Source: an uncultured Peptococcaceae bacterium | GTDB lineage: Bacteria > Bacillota > Peptococcia > Peptococcales > Peptococcaceae | Direction of reading: 5' to 3' | Length of the DNA: 64,000 bases | Assembly (NCBI GenBank): GCA_900552455.1 | Contig: URZX01000009.1 | Coordinates: forward strand, 1-64,000 | In this document: in pieces, positions 1 to 7,715 of the stretch | How positions within the stretch are numbered: the first letter of the stretch is position 1 | How the letters are laid out: each line of letters begins with the position of its first letter | Position numbers and translations under genes: made by a program | Notes under the pieces: generated by a model | Database searches by the model: none | Told to the model about the DNA's origin: nothing | Seen by the model: the letters and a program-made list of their open reading frames with translations, nothing else

Positions 1-60
1 ACCAGAAGTTCTATGGGTCATTTTTATTTGTTGCACTTAGATTGTAAATTCACATAAAGA

Positions 61-102
61 AAAATCGCCGAACGTTTTTCGCAATGAAAACGTTCGGCGA
101 TT
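61..102 (-). terminator. Rho-independent terminator of the thi/tatD operon
   Basis: A near-perfect inverted repeat (AATCGCCGAACGTTTT / its complement) is followed on the minus strand by a T-run. It sits just after the stop codon of the TatD-like gene and closes the minus-strand operon. Bases 1-60 hold no recognisable gene. Confidence 0.85.
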
Positions 103-107
103 GTTGT

Positions 108-848
108 TTAGTAGCTGTGGATGAAGCGCCAGAGGTTGTCGCGGGTCTGGCGCAGCACGTCTTCGGTGGTCATGTGGCGGATCTCGGCGATCTCGCTGGC
201 GATCTGGATGAGGGTGGCGGGATAATCATTCTCGCTGACGTCGCGGCCGGTGGCCCAGCGCACTGCGTCGATGCCGTCGGTCTCAATGAGCAGACGGTCG
301 AGCGGTGTGCGCTCGGCGACGGCGGCAACGGCTGGATCGATGGACGGAAATGGGCCGACGCTCATGTAGCAGCCGAGGGCGAGGTAGTCGTCGAGATAAT
401 CCGGGCAGGAGTACCAGTGCACGTGGTAGGTGTTGGGATGGTGGCGGAGAATCTCCAGCGCTTCCTGCTCCATGCCCTTGATGTGGAGCACGACGGGACG
501 CCCACTGTTTATGGCGAACTTGAGCTGATCGCTAAACCATTTGCGCTGCTCGTCAAGGTCGCTGTCGCACCAGACGTTATCGAGGCCGATCTCGCCGAGG
601 ATGTCCACCATGTTTATGGCGTTGATCATCTCAAAGCCGCCATCGTTCTTTGGCGGCAGATGCCAGGGGTGGATGCCGCCGGAGACAAAAACGTACGGAT
701 TTGCTGCGGCCAGTTGCCGGGCGGTTTTGCATTCTTCAGGTGTGGCGGTGCTCACGATGGTGAGTACGTCGTGAGCGGCGAGAAAACGCGCGGCGAAATC
801 TGAAAGATGGATGTGCGCGTCGCTCAAAAGATTGTCATCAAAAGTCAT
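108..848 (-). CDS. TatD-family metal-dependent hydrolase
   Basis: 246 aa. The TatD family are two-metal TIM-barrel hydrolases, often 3'-5' nucleases acting in the cytoplasm. Visible hallmarks are the N-terminal HxH pair in DAHIHLSDF (about residues 10-18), GIHPWH near residue 58, and a late ETDG metal site near residue 190. The length is slightly below the usual 255-265 aa. The start codon overlaps the stop of the upstream ABC ATPase gene (ATGA), so it is translationally coupled as the last gene of the riboswitch-controlled thiamin-precursor operon. What a TatD enzyme does in that operon is unclear; it may simply ride along. The family call is firm, the substrate unknown. Confidence 0.85.
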   Translation of the reverse strand: MTFDDNLLSDAHIHLSDFAARFLAAHDVLTIVSTATPEECKTARQLAAANPYVFVSGGIHPWHLPPKNDGGFEMINAINMVDILGEIGLDNVWCDSDLDEQRKWFSDQLKFAINSGRPVVLHIKGMEQEALEILRHHPNTYHVHWYSCPDYLDDYLALGCYMSVGPFPSIDPAVAAVAERTPLDRLLIETDGIDAVRWATGRDVSENDYPATLIQIASEIAEIRHMTTEDVLRQTRDNLWRFIHSY

Positions 849-1582
849 GCGCTTGCCTCCTCACTCAGCAGATGGTGGATGCGTGTGCGCAGATCGCCCT
901 GGGCGTAGAGCCAGTCGCGGCTGCGATCGCGTTTGCTGATCGTGATCTCTTCGCGGATGGACGCCGGGCGACCGCTCAGCACGAGAATGCGGTCGGAAAG
1001 ATAGATGGCTTCGTCGATGTCGTGGGTCACGAGAAGGGTTGTCTTGCCGAGCTGGCTGCGCATGTTCTGGAGCCAGTCCTGCATGTCACCGCGGGTGATG
1101 ACGTCGAGCGCGCCGAAGGGCTCGTCGAGGAGCAGGATGTCTGCCTGGCACATGGCTGTGCGCAGAAACGCTGCGCGCTGGCGCATGCCGCCGGAGAGGG
1201 CATCTGGATAAGCGTCTTCGTAACCAGCGAGTCCAAAGACTGGGAAGAGGGCGCGGGCGCGCTCGGCGGCTTCTTTTTTTGTGCCGTGGATGGCGCCATA
1301 GAGACAAACGTTGTCGAGGATGCTCTTCCAGGGCAGGAGCAGATCTTCCTGTGGCATGTAGGCAAAATGCTCGCTGGTGCCGCTGATCGTGGCGCCGTCG
1401 ACGCGGACGGTGCCGCCTTCTGGCGTGACGATGCCGGCGAGAACGTTTAAGATGGTGCTTTTGCCGCAGCCAGAAGGACCGAGCAGGCTCACAAATTCGC
1501 CGTCTGCGACGTCGAAGGAGAGTCCGCCCAGGATCGTCCGTCCGTCAAAGCTGACGGCAAGCTTGTCGATTTCCAGTTTCAT
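845..1582 (-). CDS. thiZ: ABC transporter ATP-binding protein, thiamin-precursor type (ThiZ-like)
   Basis: 245 aa. Cytoplasmic ATPase of a nitrate/taurine/HMP-type importer. Walker A GPSGCGKST lies at residues 35-43, followed by a Q-loop (MPQED), the signature LSGGMRQR, Walker B ILLLDEP and the switch histidine in VTHDIDEA. Gene order permease, binding protein, ATPase behind a TPP riboswitch identifies the substrate class as a pyrimidine precursor of thiamin (HMP or formylaminopyrimidine). That assignment is contextual, because the ATPase sequence alone would also fit SsuB/TauB. It lies 12 bp after the binding-protein gene and overlaps tatD by 4 bp. Confidence 0.87.
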   Translation of the reverse strand: MKLEIDKLAVSFDGRTILGGLSFDVADGEFVSLLGPSGCGKSTILNVLAGIVTPEGGTVRVDGATISGTSEHFAYMPQEDLLLPWKSILDNVCLYGAIHGTKKEAAERARALFPVFGLAGYEDAYPDALSGGMRQRAAFLRTAMCQADILLLDEPFGALDVITRGDMQDWLQNMRSQLGKTTLLVTHDIDEAIYLSDRILVLSGRPASIREEITISKRDRSRDWLYAQGDLRTRIHHLLSEEASA

Positions 1583-1594
1583 CGTTTCACCTGA

Positions 1595-2614
1595 TCACTG
1601 TACAAATTCGTTGGTGTACTGATCGCTGGCTGGGATGGTTTTGTCAATGAGGCCGTTTTCATGCATGAATTCGGTGTAGCCGTCCCAGACGCTGTCTTTC
1701 ATAACGCCCCAGGATTCAGCGTCGCGTGCATATTCCTGAGAGAGGAAAGCCTGGCTTTCTTTGATGAAGTCGAGGTCGTATTCAGGAATGTATTCGGCGA
1801 GGATCTCGGCAGAAGCTTCTGGATTGTCGATCGCGTATTCATAGCCTTTCTTGACAGCGTTCATGAATTTCTGTACGGTTTCCGGATCGTTCTCGATCAT
1901 TTCATCGTTGGTGATGATGACTGGCGTGTAATAGTCGAGGCGTTCGTCGAGGGTGTTCAGCGGCATGTAGTTGAATTCCATGCCGTCCATACGCGCCTGA
2001 GTCAGGGCCCAGCCTTCGAATTCCCAGATCAGATCGATGCCGTTGTTGAGCTGTGCCACGCCGCTGCCGTCGGAGCCGACGATCGTGAGGGTGGATGGGT
2101 CAGCACCAGCAGCGGTCATCACTGCATCGATAACGGCCTGTTCGCTTGGGGATTGCCAGCCAGCGTAGGTTTTTCCTTCAAAATCCGCTGGCCCTTCGAT
2201 GCCGGAATCCTTCAGCGCTGCAAAGCCGGAGGTGTTGTGCTGGATGACGGTGGCGATCGCCTTGATCGGCATTGGTTCTTCGCCAGTGAGGGCGTAGGTC
2301 ACATCTTCCTGATAGCTGACGCCGAATTCCCCTTTGCCAGCAGCAACGAGGGCTGCGGAGGTGTTGTTGTCGCCAGGCTCGATGATGTTGACAGCCAGGC
2401 CTTCGTCTGCGAAGTAGCCTTCTTCCTGCGCTACATAGATGCCGGTGTGGTTTGTGTTCGGGGTATAGTCTAAGATCAGCGTGACTTCCTGGAGATTTTC
2501 GCCAGAAGCGCTGGCAGCGCTCGTGGAAGCCGCATTGTCATTTCCGCCGCCGCAGCCGGTCAGTCCCACAGCCAGCGCAGCGACACAGAGCATCGATACA
2601 AATTTTTTCTTCAT
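1595..2614 (-). CDS. thiY: Substrate-binding lipoprotein, NMT1/THI5-like (ThiY-like)
   Basis: 339 aa when started at the ATG at 2614, which has a good AAGGAG site 8 bases upstream; an upstream in-frame ATG at 2686 would put an unrelated 24-aa stretch before the signal peptide. A lipoprotein signal (MKKKFVSMLCVAALAVGLTG then Cys) ends in the lipobox LTGC. The mature protein begins with a Gly/Asn/Ser linker, then VTLILDYTPNTNHTGIYVAQ, typical of NMT1/THI5-like periplasmic-binding folds that carry hydroxymethylpyrimidine compounds. Residues EEGYFADEGL follow as in the family. It would sit on the outer face of the membrane and deliver ligand to the permease. TPP-riboswitch control supports a thiamin-precursor ligand. 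Confidence 0.87.
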   Translation of the reverse strand: MKKKFVSMLCVAALAVGLTGCGGGNDNAASTSAASASGENLQEVTLILDYTPNTNHTGIYVAQEEGYFADEGLAVNIIEPGDNNTSAALVAAGKGEFGVSYQEDVTYALTGEEPMPIKAIATVIQHNTSGFAALKDSGIEGPADFEGKTYAGWQSPSEQAVIDAVMTAAGADPSTLTIVGSDGSGVAQLNNGIDLIWEFEGWALTQARMDGMEFNYMPLNTLDERLDYYTPVIITNDEMIENDPETVQKFMNAVKKGYEYAIDNPEASAEILAEYIPEYDLDFIKESQAFLSQEYARDAESWGVMKDSVWDGYTEFMHENGLIDKTIPASDQYTNEFVQ

Positions 2615-2630
2615 TTTTTCATTCTCCTTA

Positions 2631-3386
2631 CTATTTAGATACAGTGTGATGCGGACAGAGCCAGCGTTTTGCCAGGCTGACCGCACCGTTTAAGAGCAGG
2701 CTCACGACGACCACGACGACCACCGTTGCGAAAACCTTGTCCAGCATGTAGCCGTTTTTCACGCGCAGCATATAGTAGCCCAGCCCCGCCGAGGACGAGA
2801 TCCATTCGCCAACGATCGCACCACCAACGCAGTACGTCGCCGCGACTTTGAGACCGCTGAAGAGGCTCGGCGCTGCTGCTGGGATCTTCACCATCGTGTA
2901 GATCTGGCGCGTCGAAGCGCGGAAGCTTTTGAGCAGATTCACCTGTTTTGGATTCACCTGCGCCAGGCCGTCGGCGAAGGAAATGGCGATCGGAAAATAG
3001 CACATAAAGATGACGATCAACACCTTCGGCGCCATGCCAAAGCCCAGCCAGATGCTGAAAAGCGGCGCCAGCACCATCACCGGCACCGTCTGCGTGACGA
3101 CCAGATGCGGATAGACGCTGTGACGGAATGTTTTCGAGAGATCCATGAGGATCGCCGTCAGCATCGCAAAAGCCAGCGCGATCACCAGCCCGATCACCGC
3201 TTCTTCCAGCGTCACCAGTGTGTGCATCGCCAGCTCGCTGCGGTTTTCCGCCAGCGCTTCCAGGATTTTCGTCGGCGCCGGCAGAATGTACAGCGGCACG
3301 TCGAAAATACGCACGCAGGCTTCCCAGAGCACGATCACGCCGATCGCCACCAGCACAGGCGTCCAAATCGCTCGATTTTTCAGCAA
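2631..3386 (-). CDS. thiX: ABC transporter permease, thiamin-precursor type (ThiX-like)
   Basis: About 251 aa with six hydrophobic segments and a BPD_transp_1-type EAA loop around SFADGLAQVNPKQVNLLKSF. I prefer the TTG at 3386, because it has AAGGAG 8 bases upstream; the ATG at 3404 abuts the riboswitch terminator T-run and has no ribosome site, and any earlier start would lie inside the terminator hairpin. First gene of the operon thiX-thiY-thiZ-tatD. Membrane subunit of the importer. Expression is expected to be shut off by TPP. If the ATG at 3404 is used, the protein is 6 aa longer. Confidence 0.82.
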   Translation of the reverse strand: MLKNRAIWTPVLVAIGVIVLWEACVRIFDVPLYILPAPTKILEALAENRSELAMHTLVTLEEAVIGLVIALAFAMLTAILMDLSKTFRHSVYPHLVVTQTVPVMVLAPLFSIWLGFGMAPKVLIVIFMCYFPIAISFADGLAQVNPKQVNLLKSFRASTRQIYTMVKIPAAAPSLFSGLKVAATYCVGGAIVGEWISSSAGLGYYMLRVKNGYMLDKVFATVVVVVVVSLLLNGAVSLAKRWLCPHHTVSK

Positions 3387-3404
3387 ACCTCCCACTCCTT
3401 CCAT

Positions 3405-3444
3405 AAAAAATGCCACATCATATCGGGCGAGATACGATGTGGCA
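3405..3444 (-). terminator. Riboswitch expression-platform terminator
   Basis: On the minus strand a long stem (GCCACATCgTATC ... GATATGATGTGGC) is followed directly by ATTTTTT. The T-run touches the ATG at 3404. It lies downstream of the TPP aptamer and upstream of the permease gene, as expected for ligand-controlled transcription termination. Confidence 0.85.
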
Positions 3445-3454
3445 GCCTGTGACT

Positions 3455-3565
3455 GTATGATCCCTACGACGGCATTATCCGACAGGTTCAATGGGTCGAA
3501 GCCGAGCGGCAGTGGCCAGCGGGCTTCCTCTCAGGTTGTCTGGGAACCTCCCCGTTATGATAGTA
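3455..3565 (-). promoter_or_regulatory. TPP riboswitch (THI element)
   Basis: Read on the minus strand, the segment contains in order CGGGGAGG, CTGAGAGG, ACCCATTGAACCTG and GGATAATGCC followed by GTAGGGA. These are the conserved blocks of the thiamin pyrophosphate aptamer (P2/J2-4 CUGAGA, ACCC-UUGAACCUG, GGAUAAUGCC, P4/P5 AGGGA). It lies between a strong promoter and an intrinsic terminator before the thiXYZ-like genes. It should terminate transcription when thiamin pyrophosphate is plentiful. Confidence 0.95.
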
Positions 3566-3570
3566 GTTTC

Positions 3571-3599
3571 AGTATATCGCGCCAGCGCGCCGCCGTCAA
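3571..3599 (-). promoter_or_regulatory. Promoter of the thi operon
   Basis: Minus-strand TTGACG (3599-3594), 17-base spacer, TATACT (3576-3571). Transcription would start near 3564, exactly at the beginning of the TPP aptamer. Confidence 0.8.
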
Positions 3600-3632
3600 C
3601 CGCTCGCTGCCCTTGGCGTGCGGAAGTTTTCC

Positions 3633-3661
3633 TTGCAAAAGCCGGAGAAACAGCGTATTAT
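3633..3661 (+). promoter_or_regulatory. Promoter of the TetR gene
   Basis: TTGCAA (3633-3638), 17-base spacer, TATTAT (3656-3661). The palindrome at 3667-3681 lies over the expected start site, so repressor binding would block initiation. Confidence 0.7.
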
Positions 3662-3666
3662 AGAAA

Positions 3667-3681
3667 CTGAACAAAGTTCAG
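3667..3681. promoter_or_regulatory. Palindromic operator, copy 1
   Basis: CTGAACAAAGTTCAG is a perfect inverted repeat around a 3-base centre. The same 15 bases with common flanks (GAAA before, CTTC after) recur at 4313-4327 before the next gene. The spacing and placement suggest autoregulation by the adjacent TetR protein. Confidence 0.7.
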
Positions 3682-3721
3682 CTTCTGTGGCTGATCGTGC
3701 CTTTAGAATGAGGAGGCGTTT

Positions 3722-4276
3722 ATGAACACCCAGATCACCTCTGCCGAGGAAATCCTCAAAGCCGCGCAAAAGATCTTGCTCGAGCATGGCGCCAGCGCGC
3801 TCAACATGCGCGCAGTGGCTGCAGCCTGCGGCGTTTCCGTCGGCTCCATCTATAATTATTTCCCGTCCAAAAGCGCGCTCATCGGTGCCACCATTGAAAG
3901 CGTCTGGACAGAGATCTTTCGCCCCTTCACCAGCCGCTGCTACACCAGCTTCGATGATGCCGCCACCGCGCTGCTCGCCGCGCTGGCCGATGGCGAAGGG
4001 CGCTATCCTGGATTTTTTTCGCTGCACGCGCTGTCTTTCGCCAGCGGCGACAAAGCCGAAGGGCGTGCGCGCATGGCGCAGCATTTCAGCGCCCTGCATG
4101 GAAAATTGGTGGAAGCGCTGGAAAACGACACGCGCATCCGCGCCGGCGTTTTCGACGGCGACCTTTCGCGCGGGAGCTTTGCGCGCTATGTGATGTCGCT
4201 GGCCATTTCTCAGCAGATCCATCCCGGCGGCAGCAGCGCCGCGCTCTTGGCGATGATCCGCAATTGTATCTATTGA
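3722..4276 (+). CDS. TetR/AcrR-family transcriptional regulator
   Basis: 184 aa. The N-terminal helix-turn-helix (about residues 8-55) reads SAEEILKAAQKILLEHG...MRAVAAACGVSVGSIYNYF, a textbook TetR DNA-binding domain including the YNYFPSK recognition-helix end. The C-terminal ligand-binding half is variable and gives no ligand. The ATG follows AGGAGG 4 bases upstream. A palindrome in its own promoter reappears before the following membrane-protein gene, so this protein probably represses itself and that gene. An intrinsic terminator follows. Confidence 0.88.
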   Translation: MNTQITSAEEILKAAQKILLEHGASALNMRAVAAACGVSVGSIYNYFPSKSALIGATIESVWTEIFRPFTSRCYTSFDDAATALLAALADGEGRYPGFFSLHALSFASGDKAEGRARMAQHFSALHGKLVEALENDTRIRAGVFDGDLSRGSFARYVMSLAISQQIHPGGSSAALLAMIRNCIY

Positions 4277-4280
4277 AGAG

Positions 4281-4304
4281 AACCCGCCCGTCGGGTTTTA
4301 TTTT
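4281..4304 (+). terminator. Terminator after the TetR gene
   Basis: AACCCG-CCCGT-CGGGTT hairpin followed by TTATTTT. Confidence 0.7.
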
Positions 4305-4312
4305 GAACGAAA

Positions 4313-4327
4313 CTGAACAAAGTTCAG
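4313..4327. promoter_or_regulatory. Palindromic operator, copy 2
   Basis: Identical CTGAACAAAGTTCAG to the site at 3667-3681, within about 23 identical bases, and followed by a further related half-site (CAGCTGAAC). It lies about 50 bases before the small membrane-protein gene. Confidence 0.65.
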
Positions 4328-4375
4328 CTTCCGCAGCTGAACGCACCTTTGACATTTAAGAATGGAGGGCTCGCA

Positions 4376-4786
4376 ATGGTTAAAAAGAGAACCTTATTGT
4401 TTCTGGCAGCGCTCGTTTGGCTCGCCGCCGGCGTCAACATCATGCGCATCGGCGTCATCGCTTACAGCGGTCATCTCACGCTTTTGGCAGCCGCCGGTTC
4501 CGTCGTCGTTTTCGTGCTTTTCTGGCGCATGTTCCGCGGTCTTGTTGGCAAACACACCGGCCGCATCCATGATTTTGCCGAAGAGCGTCAGTTTTTCTGG
4601 CGATTTTTCGACGCCCGCTCCTTCGCCATCATGGCCGTGATGATGACAGGCGGCATCACCATCCGCGTCATGCATCTTGCGCCGGATGCGTTCATCGCCA
4701 TTTTCTACACCGGCCTCGGCACAGCGCTGGCCCTCGCCGGCCTCGCCTTTGGCTGCCAGTTTTTCCGCTACAAGGAGCAGGGGTGA
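4376..4786 (+). CDS. Small polytopic membrane protein under TetR-type operator
   Basis: 136 aa, start at MVKKRTLL behind GGAGGG. About four hydrophobic helices (residues 6-26, 34-52, 84-102, 106-126) with a basic loop RMFRGLVGKHTGRIHDF between helices 2 and 3. I do not recognise the family. Its operator is shared with the TetR gene, so it is probably the regulated target, perhaps a stress or efflux-related membrane protein, but the sequence does not show a function. Confidence 0.7.
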   Translation: MVKKRTLLFLAALVWLAAGVNIMRIGVIAYSGHLTLLAAAGSVVVFVLFWRMFRGLVGKHTGRIHDFAEERQFFWRFFDARSFAIMAVMMTGGITIRVMHLAPDAFIAIFYTGLGTALALAGLAFGCQFFRYKEQG

Positions 4787-4828
4787 GCACGTTTTAGCAT
4801 GGAGAAAGGCAATCACAGAACTTTACAG

Positions 4829-4862
4829 GGACCTCACCGAAAAGGAGAGGTCCTTCTCTTTT
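4829..4862 (+). terminator. Terminator
   Basis: GGACCTC ... GAGGTCC stem followed by TTCTCTTTT, separating the TetR-controlled gene from the agr-like regulators. Confidence 0.75.
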
Positions 4863-4882
4863 CATTTATGAATAGTCCGTGG

Positions 4883-4888
4883 TATAAT
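4883..4888 (+). promoter_or_regulatory. Promoter -10 of the agr-like regulator genes
   Basis: TATAAT about 70 bases before the response-regulator ATG. The -35 is weak (TTCATT at 4861, 16-base spacer), which could mean that an activator helps. Confidence 0.5.
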
Positions 4889-4959
4889 ATGCATAAGTTT
4901 TGATCGGATTTTGAGGGAAACGATGTTTTAGAAAACTTCACGAAAAGGAAGAGACACAG

Positions 4960-5676
4960 ATGCTACATTTCGCCTTGTGTGATGACGAGCCATTTTGGCG
5001 CGAAAAAATAGCTGCTTATTTTAAGACGCGGGATGATCTTAAAGTCAAACTGAGCTGCTATGACAGCGGAGAGGCCCTGCTGAAAGCCTGTCAACATGAG
5101 AACCTCAGCTTTGATGCCATTTTCCTCGATATGGAAATGCCGGGATTAACCGGCCTCGAAACCGCAAAGGCCCTGCGCGAACTGGGCAGCGAGGCGGTCA
5201 TTGTGTTTGTGACCGGCTACCTGGAATACGCCGTCGAAGGGTATGAGGTGGAAGCTTTCCGGTACCTGCTCAAGCCAAGTTTGGACGCGAAACTGCCGGG
5301 CATTGTGACCGCGCTAATGGAAAAACTAAATGCCCAACGGACCAGCGTTGTTCTCAAAACAACGCTGGGCGAGATCGCCATTGATCCGCAGACCATTCTT
5401 TTCTGCGAGAAAACCGGGCATTATATTACGGTGCACACAGAAAATGCTGTCCATAAAACGCGCATGACCATGGCGGATTTTGAAAAGCTGCTCCCTTCAG
5501 AAACCTTCGTGCGCTGTCACAACGGATTCATCGTCAATCTATCGCAGGTGCGGAATCTCACAGAGAAAAAAGTCATCCTGCAACGGCCAAATCTGGAAGT
5601 GCCCATTGGCAGAAGCTTCAAGGACGACCTGCGCAAAGCGTGGACCCGATATTTGAAAAAGGAGGCAGGGCTATGA
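4960..5676 (+). CDS. LytTR-family response regulator (AgrA-like)
   Basis: 238 aa. Receiver domain residues 1-120 with acidic pocket CDDEPF (7-12) and phospho-acceptor in FLDMEMPGLTG (about residue 54-57), then a C-terminal LytTR DNA-binding domain (about 135-235) with YITVHTENAVHKTRMTMADF and FVRCHNGFIVNL. This is the AgrA/ComE architecture. Its stop overlaps the start of the kinase gene (ATGA), so the two are co-translated. It is expected to bind paired 9-10 bp direct repeats about 21 bp apart; such a pair lies upstream of agrB at 7033-7067. Confidence 0.93.
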   Translation: MLHFALCDDEPFWREKIAAYFKTRDDLKVKLSCYDSGEALLKACQHENLSFDAIFLDMEMPGLTGLETAKALRELGSEAVIVFVTGYLEYAVEGYEVEAFRYLLKPSLDAKLPGIVTALMEKLNAQRTSVVLKTTLGEIAIDPQTILFCEKTGHYITVHTENAVHKTRMTMADFEKLLPSETFVRCHNGFIVNLSQVRNLTEKKVILQRPNLEVPIGRSFKDDLRKAWTRYLKKEAGL

Positions 5677-6974
5677 TGGCGAGTGAAATCGTTCTGGCAG
5701 TCTCTGCGCTGGCCGATGCTCTGGTATTTTTCTTCATCTTTGATGCTTTTTTTGAAAGAAAATCGGACACTCCCCAAGCCTTCTATGGTTGCGGTTTTCT
5801 GATGCTGGCGTTCTGCATCATGCTGAGCAACGCCCTGCTGCAGTTCTCCTTTGCCAACGCCCTTGTGATGATCTTGGCGGCAAGCGTTTGTGCCGGGGCC
5901 TTGTATGACGAGAGATGGTATAAGAAACTCCTGATCGGTTTTTTAAGCTGTACCTTTATGGGTGCGGTTGAGGTCGTTGTGTTGTTTTTGATCGCTGTGA
6001 GCTTTTCTCTCAGCGTCAGCGATATCATCCATATACAAGCCTATCAGATGCTCGGCATTATCGTTTCCAAATGGATGTCTGTAGCAATCTGTATCGCTAT
6101 TCATTCTAAAATATCCAAGCGCAGGCAGTCTATCGGCAAAATATACTGGCTTTTTTTCCTGGTGCTGGTGACCAGCACTATTGTGGCGGTATTCTTGCTG
6201 TTCAAGCTCAATTATGAAAGTGAAACCACCGCCTACAATAGTGCGGCTGTGATTGCTTCGCTGGGCCTTTTGCTGGGGACGCTCTTTGCGCTCTATCTCT
6301 ATGCGCGGCAGATCACGCAAAACGCGCGCATTCTGGAGCAGGAGCAGTACGAGCAGCATATGAAGGCCCAGCTCAAGCATCTGGAAGACAACCTTGCCAA
6401 GCAGGAAGAATTGAGAAAGTTTAAGCATGACCTTTCCAATAAACTGGGCGGCTTAAGAGGATGTCTGCAGGCACATGACATCGATGGCAGCCTTGAGTAC
6501 GTGAATTCCATGACAAACACGCTGTATGATTTAACGCCTGCTTTTAACACCGGCAACATTGCCTTGGATGCCACCCTGAGCACCAAAAAAGCTCTGGCAG
6601 AAAGCAAAGGCATTGCGTTTGAAACCGAGATTCGCCTGGCGGGGAAGCTGCCGTTGCAGCCGGAGGATACCTGCGTCATCTTTGGCAACGCCCTGGACAA
6701 TGCCATCGAAGGCTGTGCGCGCGTCCACGACCGGCCGCAGCGCATCGCCCTCAGCCTCGTTCAGGTGAAGGACCACATCCTCTGCGAGATCACCAACACA
6801 GCCGCCCGGCAAGCGACCTCTACCGAGACCACCTCGAAAAAGGATAAGCTAAACCATGGCTATGGCCTCACCAATCTCAAAGAATCCCTGGCAAAGTATG
6901 GCAGCAGTCCCGAGATCGTGTGGGAAAACGGCGCATTTTCGCTGAGTTTTACGCTGTACGCTAATCAAGAATAG
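5673..6974 (+). CDS. GHKL sensor histidine kinase (AgrC-like)
   Basis: 433 aa with the ATG at 5673, overlapping the regulator stop. The N-terminal half (residues 5-205) has about six membrane helices, as in pheromone receptors of the AgrC/ComD type. A coiled linker (QEQYEQHMKAQLKHLEDNLA) leads to the phosphotransfer box FKHDLSNKLGGLRG with the phospho-histidine, then a HATPase_c_5 domain with N box NALDNAIEGC and a C-terminal GYGLTNLKESL (G box). Adjacent agrB and agrD genes make it the probable receptor for the cyclic peptide. Confidence 0.92.
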   Translation: MMASEIVLAVSALADALVFFFIFDAFFERKSDTPQAFYGCGFLMLAFCIMLSNALLQFSFANALVMILAASVCAGALYDERWYKKLLIGFLSCTFMGAVEVVVLFLIAVSFSLSVSDIIHIQAYQMLGIIVSKWMSVAICIAIHSKISKRRQSIGKIYWLFFLVLVTSTIVAVFLLFKLNYESETTAYNSAAVIASLGLLLGTLFALYLYARQITQNARILEQEQYEQHMKAQLKHLEDNLAKQEELRKFKHDLSNKLGGLRGCLQAHDIDGSLEYVNSMTNTLYDLTPAFNTGNIALDATLSTKKALAESKGIAFETEIRLAGKLPLQPEDTCVIFGNALDNAIEGCARVHDRPQRIALSLVQVKDHILCEITNTAARQATSTETTSKKDKLNHGYGLTNLKESLAKYGSSPEIVWENGAFSLSFTLYANQE

Positions 6975-6975
6975 C

Positions 6976-7028
6976 AAAAAATCACCGTGAAAGAAATCGT
7001 AGAAAATTTCTTTCACGGTGATTTTTTT
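6976..7028 (+). terminator. Strong terminator after the kinase gene
   Basis: A stem of about 19 pairs (AAATCACCGTGAAAGAAAT with its complement) ends in a T7 run. It separates the regulator pair from the pheromone genes, so agrBD is a separate transcription unit. Confidence 0.92.
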
Positions 7029-7032
7029 GATG

Positions 7033-7067
7033 AAAACCTGTCGTTTGCGGCCAAAAACCTGTCGTTT
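7033..7067 (+). promoter_or_regulatory. Paired direct repeat, candidate LytTR binding site
   Basis: AAAACCTGTCGTTT occurs at 7033-7046 and again at 7054-7067, a 21-bp period (two helical turns). LytTR regulators bind paired short direct repeats with this spacing. The pair ends 12 bp before the -35 of the agrB promoter, a classical activator position. Confidence 0.75.
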
Positions 7068-7079
7068 AGCGCCACCCCA

Positions 7080-7108
7080 TTGTCAGCAGGGATTACGCAA
7101 GCTATACT
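7080..7108 (+). promoter_or_regulatory. Promoter of agrBD
   Basis: TTGTCA (7080-7085), 17-base spacer, TATACT (7103-7108), followed 29 bases later by the agrB ATG. Confidence 0.75.
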
Positions 7109-7137
7109 GAAAAAAACAGGAAAGAGTGTGAAAATTC

Positions 7138-7704
7138 ATGAAACCACTTGCAGACATCACAGCGGCACAGCTCCAGGAGATGGGCATCGTTCGTCAAGAG
7201 GAGCTCGCTATTTACAGATATGGTTTTGATGCGCTGTTTACAGCGCTGCTGCAAATGGCAAGCATTTTTCTGCTGGCCATTGTGGTGGGAAATTTCTTTG
7301 AAACGTTTTTGTTTTTTCTCGCCTTTATCCCGCTTCGTATTTATGCAGGCGGCTATCACGCCGGCACACGCTTAAATTGTTACCTGCTCTCACTGGCAAA
7401 TTATGGTTTATTTTCACTGGCGCTGCTAGTTGTTCCCGGCGCGTTCTATTCTCCGCTCATCTTGTGCGGCTGTGTTTTCTCCGCCGTGATCGTCTTGAGC
7501 TATGCGCCCATTGTTCATGCGAATAGAAAGGCAAGCACCGCCAGCAAGAAGCACTACCGCAGAGTCAGCCTTGTGATAGGCAGCATAGAGATCATCGTGT
7601 TACTAACATTGCAAGTCATTTTTAAGGAAAATCCACTCATCTTTGCCTTTTTCCTGGGCATGATCAGTGAAACCTTATCCATGCTTGCAGTGAAAAATAA
7701 ATAA
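7138..7704 (+). CDS. agrB: AgrB-type accessory gene regulator membrane protease
   Basis: 188 aa, PF04647 type. AgrB is an integral membrane cysteine endopeptidase that cuts the C-terminal tail off AgrD and forms the thiolactone. The catalytic block RIYAGGYHAGTRLNCYLLS carries the conserved His and Cys (His at about residue 78, Cys about 84). Five to six hydrophobic helices follow. The start is ATG with an upstream AGGAAAGAGTG region. The gene is 11 bp before the AgrD-like peptide gene. Confidence 0.95.
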   Translation: MKPLADITAAQLQEMGIVRQEELAIYRYGFDALFTALLQMASIFLLAIVVGNFFETFLFFLAFIPLRIYAGGYHAGTRLNCYLLSLANYGLFSLALLVVPGAFYSPLILCGCVFSAVIVLSYAPIVHANRKASTASKKHYRRVSLVIGSIEIIVLLTLQVIFKENPLIFAFFLGMISETLSMLAVKNK

Positions 7705-7715
7705 AGGAGTGAAGA

